This document shows, in pieces, positions 1-7,302 of a stretch of DNA of 10,647 nucleotides. A model generated the notes under the pieces. That model had not been told where the DNA came from. It saw only the letters and a program-made list of their open reading frames with translations, and searched no databases. The number at the start of each line of letters is the position of its first letter. The first letter of the stretch is position 1. This stretch comes from Ramlibacter sp. (GTDB taxonomy: Bacteria > Pseudomonadota > Gammaproteobacteria > Burkholderiales > Burkholderiaceae_C), in assembly GCA_021156245.1 (NCBI GenBank), contig JAJNBO010000039.1, positions 1-10,647 of the forward strand, read 5' to 3'. The position numbers and the translations under genes are program-made.

Positions 1-429
1 GGCGTACCGCAGCGTGTCGGTGGGGAGTTCCCGGGACAGCCTGACGCAGAGGTGCTGGTCCGCCAGGTCTTCGGAATGCATGAAGGGCATGACGAAGAAC
101 TGCCGGAGCGCGTCCTCCACCGCTTGGTCGAACTGCTTCGCCAATGCGCCGCGAGCCACGTCGCGCGCCTGCGCGTCGGTCGCGAACATGCGCGGGCTGC
201 CGCGGAAGGCGTTGCGCGGGAACTGGTCGAGCAGGATGCACAGCGCGAGAGCGCCATCGGGCGTCGCCAGCCACCCGTCCAGGTCGCCCCGCGCCGCCGC
301 TTCATGCGTGGCCAGGAAGCGGTCGCGAAACGCCTGGTCGAATCCCGCGTCCTTGCGGAACCAGCGCGAGGGGCCGGCCTCGCGCCAGAAAGCGACGACG
401 TCCTGGGCGGTGGCGGGCGGGGCGGTCAT
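1..429 (-). CDS. DUF924 family protein, 3' end cut by the window edge
   Basis: An open frame begins at an ATG (complement of 427-429) and continues without a stop to base 1, giving the first 143 residues; the C-terminus lies outside the window. The protein begins MTAPPATAQDVVAFW. It carries the family hallmark, a CILLDQFPRNAFRG stretch at roughly residues 63-76 followed by MFATDAQAR, and later QFFVMPFMHSEDLADQ. These match the DUF924 family of soluble alpha-helical (TPR-like) bacterial proteins, usually about 180-200 residues, so roughly 40-60 residues are probably missing. The family has no established biochemical function. The gene starts 25 nt after the mddA-type gene on the same strand and is probably co-transcribed with it. 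A GGGG run just before the ATG may serve as a weak ribosome site. Family membership is secure; function is unknown. Confidence 0.85.
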   Translation of the reverse strand, partial: MTAPPATAQDVVAFWREAGPSRWFRKDAGFDQAFRDRFLATHEAAARGDLDGWLATPDGALALCILLDQFPRNAFRGSPRMFATDAQARDVARGALAKQFDQAVEDALRQFFVMPFMHSEDLADQHLCVRLSRELPTDTLRYA

Positions 430-454
430 GCCCCGATTCTGCCGCCTCGCATCC

Positions 455-1222
455 TCACGCGTGCTCGCGCCGCGCCTGCACCGGCAGGTCTTCGCTCGCG
501 CCCGGCAGGCCCGGGATGAACGCCGGGGTGCCGCGCCGGTAGACGACGTAGTCCGCGCCGAGCGCCTCCACCAGGTCGCGCTCCTCATGCTTCACGCCCA
601 CCAGGATGTACATGCTCATGCCCACCGCGAACAGCAGGTGGCCCACGGTCATCTGCGGCGTGAACCAGAAGGCGATGAGGAACCCCAGCATGATCGGATG
701 CCGCACCAGGCGATACAGCAGCGTGGTGCGGAAGGGCAGCGGCGTGACCGCGCGTTGCACGAGGTTCAGGTACCCCTGCCGCAGGCCGAACAGGTCGAAG
801 TGGTTGATGAGGAAGGTGGAGAGCAGCACGATGCCCCAGCCCAACGCGAACATCGCCCACAGCCCGATCGCGGCCGCCCCTTCGGCTTGCCAGAGCGGTG
901 CGGGGATGGGGCGCCATTGCCACATCACCAGCCCCAGCACCAGGGATGCCGCCAGCACGAAGGTGCTGCGCTCCATCGCGGCGGGCACGAAGCCGGTGAG
1001 CCAGCGTTTGAAGGCCCGGCGCGCCATCACCGAGTGCTGCAGGCCGAACAGCGAGATGAGCAGCAGATCCACGAGCAAGGCCCGGCCAAGGTCCGACGCC
1101 GTTCCGGTGTCGACGGACTTCGGAACCCACAGGTTGCCGACGAAGGCGACCAGGTAGAGGAACACCGCGAGGAACAGCACATAGGCCACCACGCTGTACA
1201 GGAAGATCGCGACACGGGCCAT
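455..1222 (-). CDS. mddA: MddA-type membrane methyltransferase (probable methanethiol S-methyltransferase)
   Basis: This is an integral membrane protein of 255 residues related to the NnrU / isoprenylcysteine carboxyl methyltransferase group. MddA enzymes methylate methanethiol with S-adenosylmethionine to give dimethyl sulfide. Hydrophobic segments lie near residues 4-29, 46-62, 86-101, 117-139 and 177-210. The segment FLINHFDLFGLRQ (137-149), the RHP motif (174-176) and EERDL (213-217) followed by YVVYRRGTPAF resemble the cofactor-binding C-terminal part of this superfamily. The ATG at 1222 is preferred over an in-frame ATG at 1282. The upstream start would add a 20-residue non-membrane leader, and its codons overlap the predicted promoter and operator. 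The gene is divergent from a TetR-family regulator and followed by the DUF924 gene. The superfamily is clear; the substrate assignment rests on overall resemblance from memory, and another small thiol or lipid substrate is possible. Confidence 0.75.
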   Translation of the reverse strand: MARVAIFLYSVVAYVLFLAVFLYLVAFVGNLWVPKSVDTGTASDLGRALLVDLLLISLFGLQHSVMARRAFKRWLTGFVPAAMERSTFVLAASLVLGLVMWQWRPIPAPLWQAEGAAAIGLWAMFALGWGIVLLSTFLINHFDLFGLRQGYLNLVQRAVTPLPFRTTLLYRLVRHPIMLGFLIAFWFTPQMTVGHLLFAVGMSMYILVGVKHEERDLVEALGADYVVYRRGTPAFIPGLPGASEDLPVQARREHA

Positions 1223-1239
1223 GGCTGGCTCCCAGAGAG

Positions 1240-1255
1240 TTGAACGAGTGTTCAA
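1240..1255. promoter_or_regulatory. Palindromic operator TTGAAC-N4-GTTCAA, probable TetR-family site
   Basis: A perfect 6-bp inverted repeat, TTGAAC and GTTCAA separated by GAGT, lies between the divergent mddA-type and TetR-family genes. Its size and position are typical of a TetR-family operator. It abuts and slightly overlaps the predicted -10 box of the mddA-type promoter and covers the expected transcription start near 1247, so a bound repressor would block that promoter. A lone GTTCAA half-site also occurs at 1351-1356, just inside the regulator gene, and may be chance. The repeat is directly visible; that this TetR protein binds it is inference. Confidence 0.7.
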
Positions 1256-1282
1256 TTTAAGGAACGCGAGGGGTGCCGTCAA
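1254..1282 (-). promoter_or_regulatory. Predicted sigma-70 promoter of the mddA-type gene
   Basis: Reading the minus strand, TTGACG (complement of 1277-1282) is followed after exactly 17 nt by TAAATT (complement of 1254-1259). The -35 box matches the consensus in 5 of 6 positions and the -10 box in 4 of 6. The predicted start is near 1247, giving a leader of about 25 nt before the ATG at 1222. The -10 box runs into the TTGAAC-N4-GTTCAA palindrome. Confidence 0.6.
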
Positions 1283-1300
1283 ATCCGGAATTGCTACAAT
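1273..1300 (+). promoter_or_regulatory. Weak predicted promoter of the TetR-family gene
   Basis: TACAAT at 1295-1300 is a good -10 hexamer (5 of 6). The best upstream partner is GTGCCG at 1273-1278 with a 16-nt spacer, only 3 of 6 to consensus. A start near 1307 would lie downstream of the in-frame ATG at 1299, which favours the later ATG at 1347 as the translation start. The palindrome at 1240-1255 lies upstream of this promoter rather than inside it. Confidence 0.35.
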
Positions 1301-1346
1301 GGATTACAAGGACACCCGGCCTGGCCCGCGGTCCGGTTACTTGCAC

Positions 1347-2000
1347 ATGCGTTCAAACACCCGCACCGCCGCCCCTCCCGTCGCTCTGCCGGAGCGCGTG
1401 GACACCAAGTCCCGCATCCTCGAAGCAGCGTTCCAGCGGCTGGCGCGCGAAGGCTATTCGGCGATGAGCGTGCGCGAGATTGCCAAGGACGCCGGCGTCA
1501 ACCACGCGCTCATCAACTACCACTTCAAGAGCAAGGACGAGCTCGTCATCGCCGTGCTCGACGAAGCGAACCGGCGGCTGCTCACCCGCCAGCGGCGCCT
1601 GTACGAATCACCCGGGAGGTACGCGGACAAGTGGGCCCAGGCGCGCCGCTTCTACGAGAACGACCTGGCGTCGGGCTTCGTGCGGGTGCTGATGGAGCTG
1701 TACGCGGCGAGCATGTCCAACGAGAAGCTGCGCGAGGCCTTCCGGCCCCGCATCAATGCCTGGTTCGACGTGATCAACGGCGTGGTGAACGAGGCCGTGC
1801 AGCACCACGGCCTGGAGCTCGATTTTCCCCCGGACGTGGTGGCCTGCTGGATCAGCAATTTCTGGATGGGGATGGAACTCGCGATGCTTACCGGAGCGGG
1901 CGACCCCAAGCTGCACTTCCGGGCGCTGGACGCGGTGGAGGCGCTGCTGCGGCGCCTGGACGCGCAGCCACCATCGCCGGCGCGGCGAGCCGGCCGCTGA
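1347..2000 (+). CDS. TetR/AcrR family transcriptional regulator
   Basis: This is a DNA-binding repressor-type protein of 217 residues. The N-terminal TetR domain starts at about residue 19 (DTKSRILEAAFQRLAREGYSA). The helix-turn-helix is at about 38-62, where SVREIAKDAGVNHALINYHF is followed by KSKDELV. The rest (about 75-210) is the helical ligand-binding and dimerisation region, rich in W, F and M, as expected for a small-molecule effector. In-frame starts exist at 1221 and 1299. I chose 1347 because it gives a normal family length, lies downstream of the predicted -10 box and avoids translating the operator. The gene is divergent from the mddA-type gene and shares its intergenic operator, so it probably represses that gene. 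The effector is unknown; a thiol or sulfide is a reasonable guess only. Confidence 0.85.
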   Translation: MRSNTRTAAPPVALPERVDTKSRILEAAFQRLAREGYSAMSVREIAKDAGVNHALINYHFKSKDELVIAVLDEANRRLLTRQRRLYESPGRYADKWAQARRFYENDLASGFVRVLMELYAASMSNEKLREAFRPRINAWFDVINGVVNEAVQHHGLELDFPPDVVACWISNFWMGMELAMLTGAGDPKLHFRALDAVEALLRRLDAQPPSPARRAGR

Positions 2001-2002
2001 AC

Positions 2003-2016
2003 CGGCGGCGTCGCCG
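2003..2016. terminator. Small GC hairpin between convergent genes, possible bidirectional terminator
   Basis: A CGGCG stem (2003-2007) and CGCCG stem (2012-2016) enclose a GCGT loop in the 19-nt gap between the TetR stop and the esterase stop. There is no T-run on either side, so intrinsic termination would be inefficient. Short GC palindromes are common at this base composition. Confidence 0.25.
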
Positions 2017-2019
2017 CAC

Positions 2020-3765
2020 CTAGGGGGCCTGTTCCGCCCGGATCCTCGCTTGCCTGGCGTCCGCATCGAACACCAGGCGCTGCGGCCATGCGGGCCAGCG
2101 CGTTCCCAGGGCGGCGGTTTCCGGGTTGCCGTGGTCGGCGAAGGCGCCGAGCGATTGCATCATCGCGCGCGACAGCGACACTCGGCCGGGCTCGTTGGTG
2201 CGCGTGAACATGAAGCGCGAGTACAGGCTCGGCCCGAAGTTGCCGAACACGAACGGCAGGTCGAAAGTATGCGCGGCGCCGAAGACGGTATCGAACGGCG
2301 GCGGCAGTGCGTCCCAATCGAAGCGGTAGGCCCAGACCTCCGGTTGGCGCGAGCGCAGCGCATCGAGCGCGTCGTTGCGGATGGCCTCGAACCACAGCCG
2401 GTTCAGTTCGCGCGTGCGGGCGTCAAAGCCCGTGGCCGGCCTGTCCGCCGGCAGGTAGGGCGCGGGAACCCAGTCTTCGATGCGAGTCGCCGGCGGCGCT
2501 TCGGGGTTGTAGCCATGCGCCAGGCGGAAGACGGCGCCGTCGTCCAGCAGCCGGCCGTTCACGCCGCCCAGGTCTGGCCGGATGGCGAGCAGCTGCGGAA
2601 AGAGCTTGGTCTCGTCGCGAGTGATGCCCGAGAGCACCGGCACACTGACGTAGTGCCCGGCGCGAATGGCAGCGATGGGATCGGTGGCGAGCACCAGGCC
2701 ATCCGCGATCGGGTTGGAAGCCGACATGCCCAGCGGCGTGAGCCGCGTTCGCACCACATCCAGCAGCGCGTCTGCGCTCTTGCCGCGCAGGTACTTTGCG
2801 TTCTCCGTGGCGCCACGCGCCGCCGCCAACGTGGCAGCGGCAGCGGAGTCCGGCGCGAGGCCGTCGGCGACAAGGGCGTGCGTGAGCAGGGCCTGGCCAC
2901 GGGTGGTCCACACCGAGCGCGGCAGCACGCCCGGAATGCCGCCCCGCGGCAGCGTGGCCGCCGTGGAGATGCCGCCGCTCATGGCGAACACCCGGTGGAA
3001 CAGCGGTTGCACCCGCGCCGCCAGCAGCGGCGAGCTCAGGAGCGCGTAGACGTTCACGGCACCGGCGGACTGCCCCATCAAGGTCACCCGCGCGGGGTCG
3101 CCGCCGAAGCTGGCGATGTCGCGCTGCACGAATTCCAGGGCCTTGATGATGTCCAGCAGCGCGAAATTGCCGGAGTCTTCGGCAGGGTCACCGGTCTTGA
3201 GCGCCGGCTGGTCGAGGAAGCCGAAGATGCCCAGGCGATAGTTCAACGTCACCACCACGACGTCCTGCGAGCGGGCAAGGGCCGCGCCGTCGTACAGCGG
3301 ATCGGCGGTGTAGCCGGTGATGTTGCTGCCGCCGTGCACGAACACGACCACCGGCCGCGGGCCGGCGGCTGCGGCAGGCGACCAGATGTTGAGGTACAGG
3401 CAATCCTCCGAGCCCAGCGTGCGGCCCAGCGTGGTGCCGATGGTCTCGTCGTAGCGGTTGTTCAGCCCGGGCCCGTACAGGCGGCCGGTCTGCGCGCAGG
3501 CGGCGGCGAACTGCGTGGCCCCACGCGGCTGCGTCCAGCGTTCCGGATCGGCAGGCGCGCGCCATCGCCGCTCGCCCACCGGTGGGGCGGCGAACGGCAC
3601 GCCCTTCCAGCTGTAGGTGCCGTCGGCCCGGGACGCGTCCTTGCCCACGACCGGCCCGAACGCGGTCTGCCTGTGCGTTCCGGACAGCGTGCCGGTCCCA
3701 GCACAACCCGCGAGCAACCCCGAGGCTGCCAGTGCCAGCGAAGCGACCGCCGCGGTGCGAATCAA
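2020..3765 (-). CDS. Type-B carboxylesterase, predicted lipoprotein
   Basis: This 581-residue serine hydrolase of the alpha/beta-fold carboxylesterase type B family is predicted to cleave carboxylic esters outside the inner membrane. A short hydrophobic leader ends in the lipobox LAGC with Cys21. An EDCLYLNIW signature is at 120-128 and the oxyanion-hole HGG at 144-146. The nucleophile elbow GQSAG places Ser233 as catalytic, with Glu385 (in TRDETKLF) and His499 (in GAAHTFD) completing the likely triad, so the enzyme looks intact. The frame stays open far upstream through other genes. I place the start at the TTG at 3765 because it is preceded by AAGGTGG at a suitable distance, begins a proper lipoprotein leader and overlaps the preceding stop in a TTGA junction. 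It is the last gene of the four-gene operon. The physiological ester is unknown. Confidence 0.9.
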   Translation of the reverse strand: MIRTAAVASLALAASGLLAGCAGTGTLSGTHRQTAFGPVVGKDASRADGTYSWKGVPFAAPPVGERRWRAPADPERWTQPRGATQFAAACAQTGRLYGPGLNNRYDETIGTTLGRTLGSEDCLYLNIWSPAAAAGPRPVVVFVHGGSNITGYTADPLYDGAALARSQDVVVVTLNYRLGIFGFLDQPALKTGDPAEDSGNFALLDIIKALEFVQRDIASFGGDPARVTLMGQSAGAVNVYALLSSPLLAARVQPLFHRVFAMSGGISTAATLPRGGIPGVLPRSVWTTRGQALLTHALVADGLAPDSAAAATLAAARGATENAKYLRGKSADALLDVVRTRLTPLGMSASNPIADGLVLATDPIAAIRAGHYVSVPVLSGITRDETKLFPQLLAIRPDLGGVNGRLLDDGAVFRLAHGYNPEAPPATRIEDWVPAPYLPADRPATGFDARTRELNRLWFEAIRNDALDALRSRQPEVWAYRFDWDALPPPFDTVFGAAHTFDLPFVFGNFGPSLYSRFMFTRTNEPGRVSLSRAMMQSLGAFADHGNPETAALGTRWPAWPQRLVFDADARQARIRAEQAP

Positions 3766-3776
3766 GATTCCACCTT
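3762..3776 (-). promoter_or_regulatory. TTGA stop/start overlap with internal ribosome binding site
   Basis: On the minus strand AAGGTGG (complement of 3770-3776) precedes a TTG start (complement of 3763-3765) by 4 nt, and the TGA stop of the binding-protein gene (complement of 3762-3764) overlaps that TTG. The arrangement implies translational coupling and is the main evidence for a non-ATG start of the esterase. Confidence 0.6.
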
Positions 3777-4733
3777 GATGTTGGCGGCCTTGATCACCTG
3801 CGCCCACTTCCTGGCCTCTGCCTCGATGAAGGCACGGAACTCGGCGGGAGAGCCGCCGCGCAACTGCAAGCCGGCGGCTTCCGCCTTGCGCCGCACCTCG
3901 GGGTCGGCGATCGCGGCATTGGTTTCGGTGTTGAGGCGCGCCACCACGGCGGCGGGCGTCCCGGCCGGCAGCATCAGGCCGTACCAGCCGTACCCCACGA
4001 CGCCGGGCACGCCGCCTTCCGCGAAGGTCGGCGCTGCGGGATACAGCGGCGTGCGCGCCTCGTTCGCCACCGCCAGCACGCGCAGCTTGCCGGCCTGCAC
4101 GTGGGGCATGGCGGTGGAGACCGCCGTGAGCGTGGCGTCGATGCGGCCGGCCAGCAGTTCCGTATAGGCTGGCGCGTCGCCTTGGAACTGCGCGACCAGG
4201 CCCTTGCCGCCGGCGGCCCGGATGAACATCTCCGCGGTCAGGTGCGGCGCGGAGCCGGCGCCCGGCGAGCCGAAGGTGAAGCCGTTGGGGTTGGCCTGGC
4301 CCCACTGGGCGAACTCGGCCAGGGTCTTGTACGGTGCGTTGGCGTTCACGACCAGGAAGAGCGGCGCGATCGCCGTGCTGATCACGGGCTCGAAGCTCTT
4401 GCGCACGTCGTAGGGCAGGTTGGGATACAGCGCCTCGCCGATCGCGATCGGCGCGGCGGCGTGCAGCACGGTGTACCCGTCCGGCGTGGCCTTGGAAGCG
4501 AGGTCGTTGGCGATGCGGGTGCCGGCGCCGGGCCTGTTCTCCACCACCACCGCCTGGCCGAGGCGCCCCGAGAGGAAATCTCCCAGCACGCGGGTGAGGA
4601 TGTCGCTGGACCCACCCGCTGCATAGGGCGAGATCAGGCGGATCGGCCGCGCGGGCCAGGACTGCGCGATCGCGGGCAGCGCCATCGGCGCGAGAGCGGC
4701 GGCGGCCAGCAGTTGTCGGCGGGTAAAGGACAT
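3762..4733 (-). CDS. Bug/TctC-family tripartite tricarboxylate transporter binding protein
   Basis: This 323-residue periplasmic solute-binding protein is of the Bug type, expanded in Burkholderiales, which captures small carboxylates or other organic acids. The export signal MSFTRRQLLAAAAL... ends near AIAQ (about residue 24) and contains a twin arginine, so Tat export is possible. The mature part shows the family pattern: WPARPIRLISPYAAGGSSD, then LGQAVVVENRPGAG, then ASKATPDGYT. Later come FGSPGAGSAPHL and GYGWYGLMLPAGTP. The ATG at 4733 follows AGGAGA (complement of 4739-4744) at 5 nt. No TctA or TctB membrane genes are adjacent, so it is an orphan binding protein that would need membrane partners from elsewhere or act as a sensor. 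It lies between the DUF1254 and esterase genes in the operon. Confidence 0.93.
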   Translation of the reverse strand: MSFTRRQLLAAAALAPMALPAIAQSWPARPIRLISPYAAGGSSDILTRVLGDFLSGRLGQAVVVENRPGAGTRIANDLASKATPDGYTVLHAAAPIAIGEALYPNLPYDVRKSFEPVISTAIAPLFLVVNANAPYKTLAEFAQWGQANPNGFTFGSPGAGSAPHLTAEMFIRAAGGKGLVAQFQGDAPAYTELLAGRIDATLTAVSTAMPHVQAGKLRVLAVANEARTPLYPAAPTFAEGGVPGVVGYGWYGLMLPAGTPAAVVARLNTETNAAIADPEVRRKAEAAGLQLRGGSPAEFRAFIEAEARKWAQVIKAANIKVES

Positions 4734-4768
4734 GCTTGTCTCCTGGTTGTCTGGTTCGAATGCGGGCG

Positions 4769-6043
4769 TCAGAGGCGGCGAAGGGGCGGGTAGGCGTAGC
4801 GCAGGTCCAGGTGCTCGGCTTGCGGCTGGTACAGGCGCAGCACCACGTAGAAGGGCTCGTCCTGCGGCGCCGGCAGCCAGTTGACGCCGGTGCCGGGGTC
4901 CTGCGCCTGCAGGCGGATCGCGAGGCTGCCGTCGGCGTCGGTGCGCAGGCCGGGCGTGCGGTCGCCGATCGAATACCGGCCGATCGGATTGGCGACGAAC
5001 AGGCAATCGCTGCGGCGGTACATCGTGAGCGACCAGAAGGCTCCCACGCGCGGCCCTCCGTCTGCCGGAAAGCGCAGTTCGTACGCATGCGCGCCGTGCA
5101 GCACCTGGCCGTCGGCATCCACTTCAGCCGTGGGATACATCGCCTCCTCGATGCCGAGGGCGCCGATGAGGTTGCGGGCGACGCGTGCCCGCGTGACGAG
5201 GTTGTCGCCCCAGTGCGTGCGCACGGCGACCGGAAGCGCCCATCCGTTGCCCAGCCCCTGGGGCTGGTCGCCTTGGCGCAGTTCCTCGTACACCCGCACC
5301 AGCGCCGCCGGGAGCGCGGCCGGGTTCGCGGGCCACCATGGACGTTCGCCGGCGGGCAGCGGATTGCGGGCAAGCGCCATGTCGACGATGGTGCGGTATG
5401 CCGCCGCGGAGGGAACGCCGGTGTCGCGGGCATCGAGCACCGTGTCCACGCGCAAGGCCGCGTCGCCGCCGTCCGGACGGTGCATGGCGAACTGCGCCTG
5501 CAGCGCGCGGACGAGGTCGACGTCCCCCGCCTTCTCGTCGACGAGGATGCGGCCGATCAGCCACACGTCGTCCCCCGGCGCCGCGATCACCTGCGAGATG
5601 GCGTCCGGCACCGGGCCCGCCCAGCCCGGACCGTGCACCAGCGTGCGCTGCGCACGGTTGCCGGTGGTGCGGCGCCCGACGTACGCGAACGGGTTGGTCC
5701 AGGCATCGAGCAGGCCCAGCGTCCAGTAGCGGTCTGCCATGTCCGGCGTATCGATGACGACCGGCCCTTGCGAGAGATCGAGCCACGCGTTGCTGTAGAC
5801 CGTGTCGTTGTTGGGGCTCACCACCTCCCGATCGTCCGGGCCGAGCCGGCGGTGCGTGTGGGTGAACCGGTTGACCCAGCGCATGCCCGAGGCCGCGTCG
5901 GCGCCGGCGAAGCCGTGGACGGGGTGGCGGCGCCCCGTCGTCGCCGCGCGCATGCGCATCATCTCGAAGAGCGGCAGGGTCTGGACGACGGCCGCACGGC
6001 CGGCGTCGAGCGAAGCCAGGGTGGAAGGTGTGGAGAGGTCCAT
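4769..6043 (-). CDS. DUF1254/DUF1214 domain protein
   Basis: The protein has 424 residues and two linked domains of unknown biochemical function. The N-terminal DUF1254 region covers roughly residues 55-180. It includes SPNNDTVYSNAWLDLSQGPV at 76-95 and then RYWTLGLLDAWTNPFAYVG at 105-123. The C-terminal DUF1214 region covers roughly 320-415, with FWSLTMYRRSDCLFVANPIGRYSIGDR, a DADGSLAIRLQ strand and NWLPAP, ending in RLYQP. No signal peptide or membrane segment is seen at the N-terminus (MDLSTPSTLASLDAG), so this copy looks cytoplasmic, whereas many relatives have export signals. It starts 3 nt after the CoA-transferase stop and is followed after 35 nt by the binding-protein gene. Its place in the operon suggests a role in the same pathway, but no reaction can be assigned. 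Confidence 0.88.
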   Translation of the reverse strand: MDLSTPSTLASLDAGRAAVVQTLPLFEMMRMRAATTGRRHPVHGFAGADAASGMRWVNRFTHTHRRLGPDDREVVSPNNDTVYSNAWLDLSQGPVVIDTPDMADRYWTLGLLDAWTNPFAYVGRRTTGNRAQRTLVHGPGWAGPVPDAISQVIAAPGDDVWLIGRILVDEKAGDVDLVRALQAQFAMHRPDGGDAALRVDTVLDARDTGVPSAAAYRTIVDMALARNPLPAGERPWWPANPAALPAALVRVYEELRQGDQPQGLGNGWALPVAVRTHWGDNLVTRARVARNLIGALGIEEAMYPTAEVDADGQVLHGAHAYELRFPADGGPRVGAFWSLTMYRRSDCLFVANPIGRYSIGDRTPGLRTDADGSLAIRLQAQDPGTGVNWLPAPQDEPFYVVLRLYQPQAEHLDLRYAYPPLRRL

Positions 6044-6046
6044 GGC

Positions 6047-7249
6047 TCAGCCCATCACGCCGGCCTGGCGCAGCGCGGCGATGTCGGTTTCGGAATAGCC
6101 GGCCTCGGCCAGAACGCGGGCGCCGTCGGCGCCTGCTTCGGGCGCGGCGGCCAGCGCCGGCGCGGGCGCATCGCCCAGGCGGTAGGGGCGGCCGAGCGCC
6201 CGGTAGGACTCGCCGTTCGCCGCGACGGCGTGCACCACGATGTCGCTGCCGGCCACGTCGGGTCCCGCGAGTACCTCGTGGTAGCTGCGCACCGCGCCGC
6301 AGACGATCTGCTGCCCGCCCAGCAGCTCGATGCATTCCTGGCTCGTGAATCGCGCCAGGCAGTCCCGCAGCACCTGCCGCAAGTCCTCGCGGTGCCGCAC
6401 CCGCAGCGCGTTGCTGCGAAAGCGCGGATCGGTCGCAAGTTCCTCGCGGCCCACGGCGCGGCAGAAGCGCTGCCAGTGGTCCTCGGCATAGGCGGACAGC
6501 ACGATGTGGCCATCGCGCGTGGCCACCAGTTCCGCGGCAGGCGCGTTGTGCGGCTGGCCGTGGCCGATGCGCGTGGGCTCGGGTCCGCCGCCCAGGTACT
6601 CGCACCAGGTCGCCGCCTGCAGGTTCAGCGCGGTCTCCAGCAACGACACCTCCAGCGTTTCGCCGCGGCCGCTGCGCTCGCGGCCGAACAGCGCGGCCAG
6701 CACCGCCTGCGCGCCGAGCTGCGCGGCAGCGGCGTCGACGATGGGCACGCCCACCTTCTGCGGCAGGCCGCCGGCCTCGCCGGTGACGGACATCAGGCCG
6801 CTTTCGGCCTGCGCAGCGATGTCGTAGCCCGGTCGGTCGCGCGACGGCGCGCCGGCGGGAAAGCCGGAGATCGACAGGTAAATGACGCGGGGGAACCGCG
6901 CGCGCACCTGGGCCGGGCCGAGCCCGAGCTTGTCGACGGCGCCGGGGCGCAGGTTCTGGACCACCACGTCGCTGCGTTCGATGAGGCGCAAGGCGGCCTC
7001 CCTTCCCGCGTCGCTCTTGAGGTCCAGAGCGATGGAGCGCTTGCCGCGGTTGTAGGCCCGGATCATCGATTCGCCGTAGCGGCCGATGTGGCGGGCCTGA
7101 TCGCCCGACAGGGGTTCGATCTTGGTCACTTCGGCACCGAGCTCCGCGAGCGCCATCGCGGCGCCGGGGCCGGCGATGTACTGGCCGAGGTCGACGACGC
7201 GGACGCCGGCGAGCGGAAGGGACGCAGGGGTGGATTCGGGGGAGGGCAC
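6047..7249 (-). CDS. CaiB/BaiF family CoA-transferase (class III)
   Basis: This 400-residue cytoplasmic enzyme is predicted to move CoA between carboxylic acids, activating a substrate acid as its thioester. The N-terminal LAGVRVVDLGQYIAGPGAA and ELGAEVTKIEP segments are diagnostic, followed by NRGKRSIALDL and VVVQNLRPGAVDKLGL. Asp172 in the VGVPIVD motif aligns by position with the aspartate that carries the acyl intermediate in formyl-CoA transferase. The ERSGRGETLEVSLLETAL segment is also typical. The length is normal for the family. The start is a GTG at 7249 with no recognisable ribosome binding site. It is the first gene of the operon and is divergent from the LysR-type gene, its likely regulator. 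The acid substrate cannot be told from sequence. Confidence 0.92.
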   Translation of the reverse strand: MPSPESTPASLPLAGVRVVDLGQYIAGPGAAMALAELGAEVTKIEPLSGDQARHIGRYGESMIRAYNRGKRSIALDLKSDAGREAALRLIERSDVVVQNLRPGAVDKLGLGPAQVRARFPRVIYLSISGFPAGAPSRDRPGYDIAAQAESGLMSVTGEAGGLPQKVGVPIVDAAAAQLGAQAVLAALFGRERSGRGETLEVSLLETALNLQAATWCEYLGGGPEPTRIGHGQPHNAPAAELVATRDGHIVLSAYAEDHWQRFCRAVGREELATDPRFRSNALRVRHREDLRQVLRDCLARFTSQECIELLGGQQIVCGAVRSYHEVLAGPDVAGSDIVVHAVAANGESYRALGRPYRLGDAPAPALAAAPEAGADGARVLAEAGYSETDIAALRQAGVMG

Positions 7250-7255
7250 GGCGCC

Positions 7256-7284
7256 ACGATACCGGGACGCGCGATTGCCGGAAA
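7256..7284 (-). promoter_or_regulatory. Tentative promoter of the CoA-transferase operon
   Basis: On the minus strand TATCGT (complement of 7256-7261) is a 4-of-6 match to a -10 box. TTTCCG (complement of 7279-7284) is a 3-of-6 match to a -35 box with a 17-nt spacer. The predicted start falls at about 7249, on the GTG codon itself, which would make the transcript leaderless. The LysR-type palindrome is centred about 64 bp upstream, a usual distance for LysR activators. All of this is inference from weak boxes. Confidence 0.3.
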
Positions 7285-7302
7285 ATCGAGAATCCTGAAG
7301 TC

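Noticed and set aside
1223..1282. A 20-residue N-terminal extension of the MddA-type protein from an ATG at 1282
   Set aside because: The extension overlaps the predicted promoter and operator, is not hydrophobic like the family's first helix, and the ATG at 1222 begins the expected membrane segment.
2050..4167. A 705-codon open frame on the plus strand
   Set aside because: It is antisense to the esterase and binding-protein genes, which have intact motifs. Composition and lack of domains mark it as a shadow.
2020..5433. A single 1137-codon open frame on the minus strand
   Set aside because: Only the part from 3765 downwards encodes a recognisable protein, the esterase. The upstream part is out of frame with the binding-protein and DUF1254 genes and reads as arginine/alanine/proline-rich nonsense.
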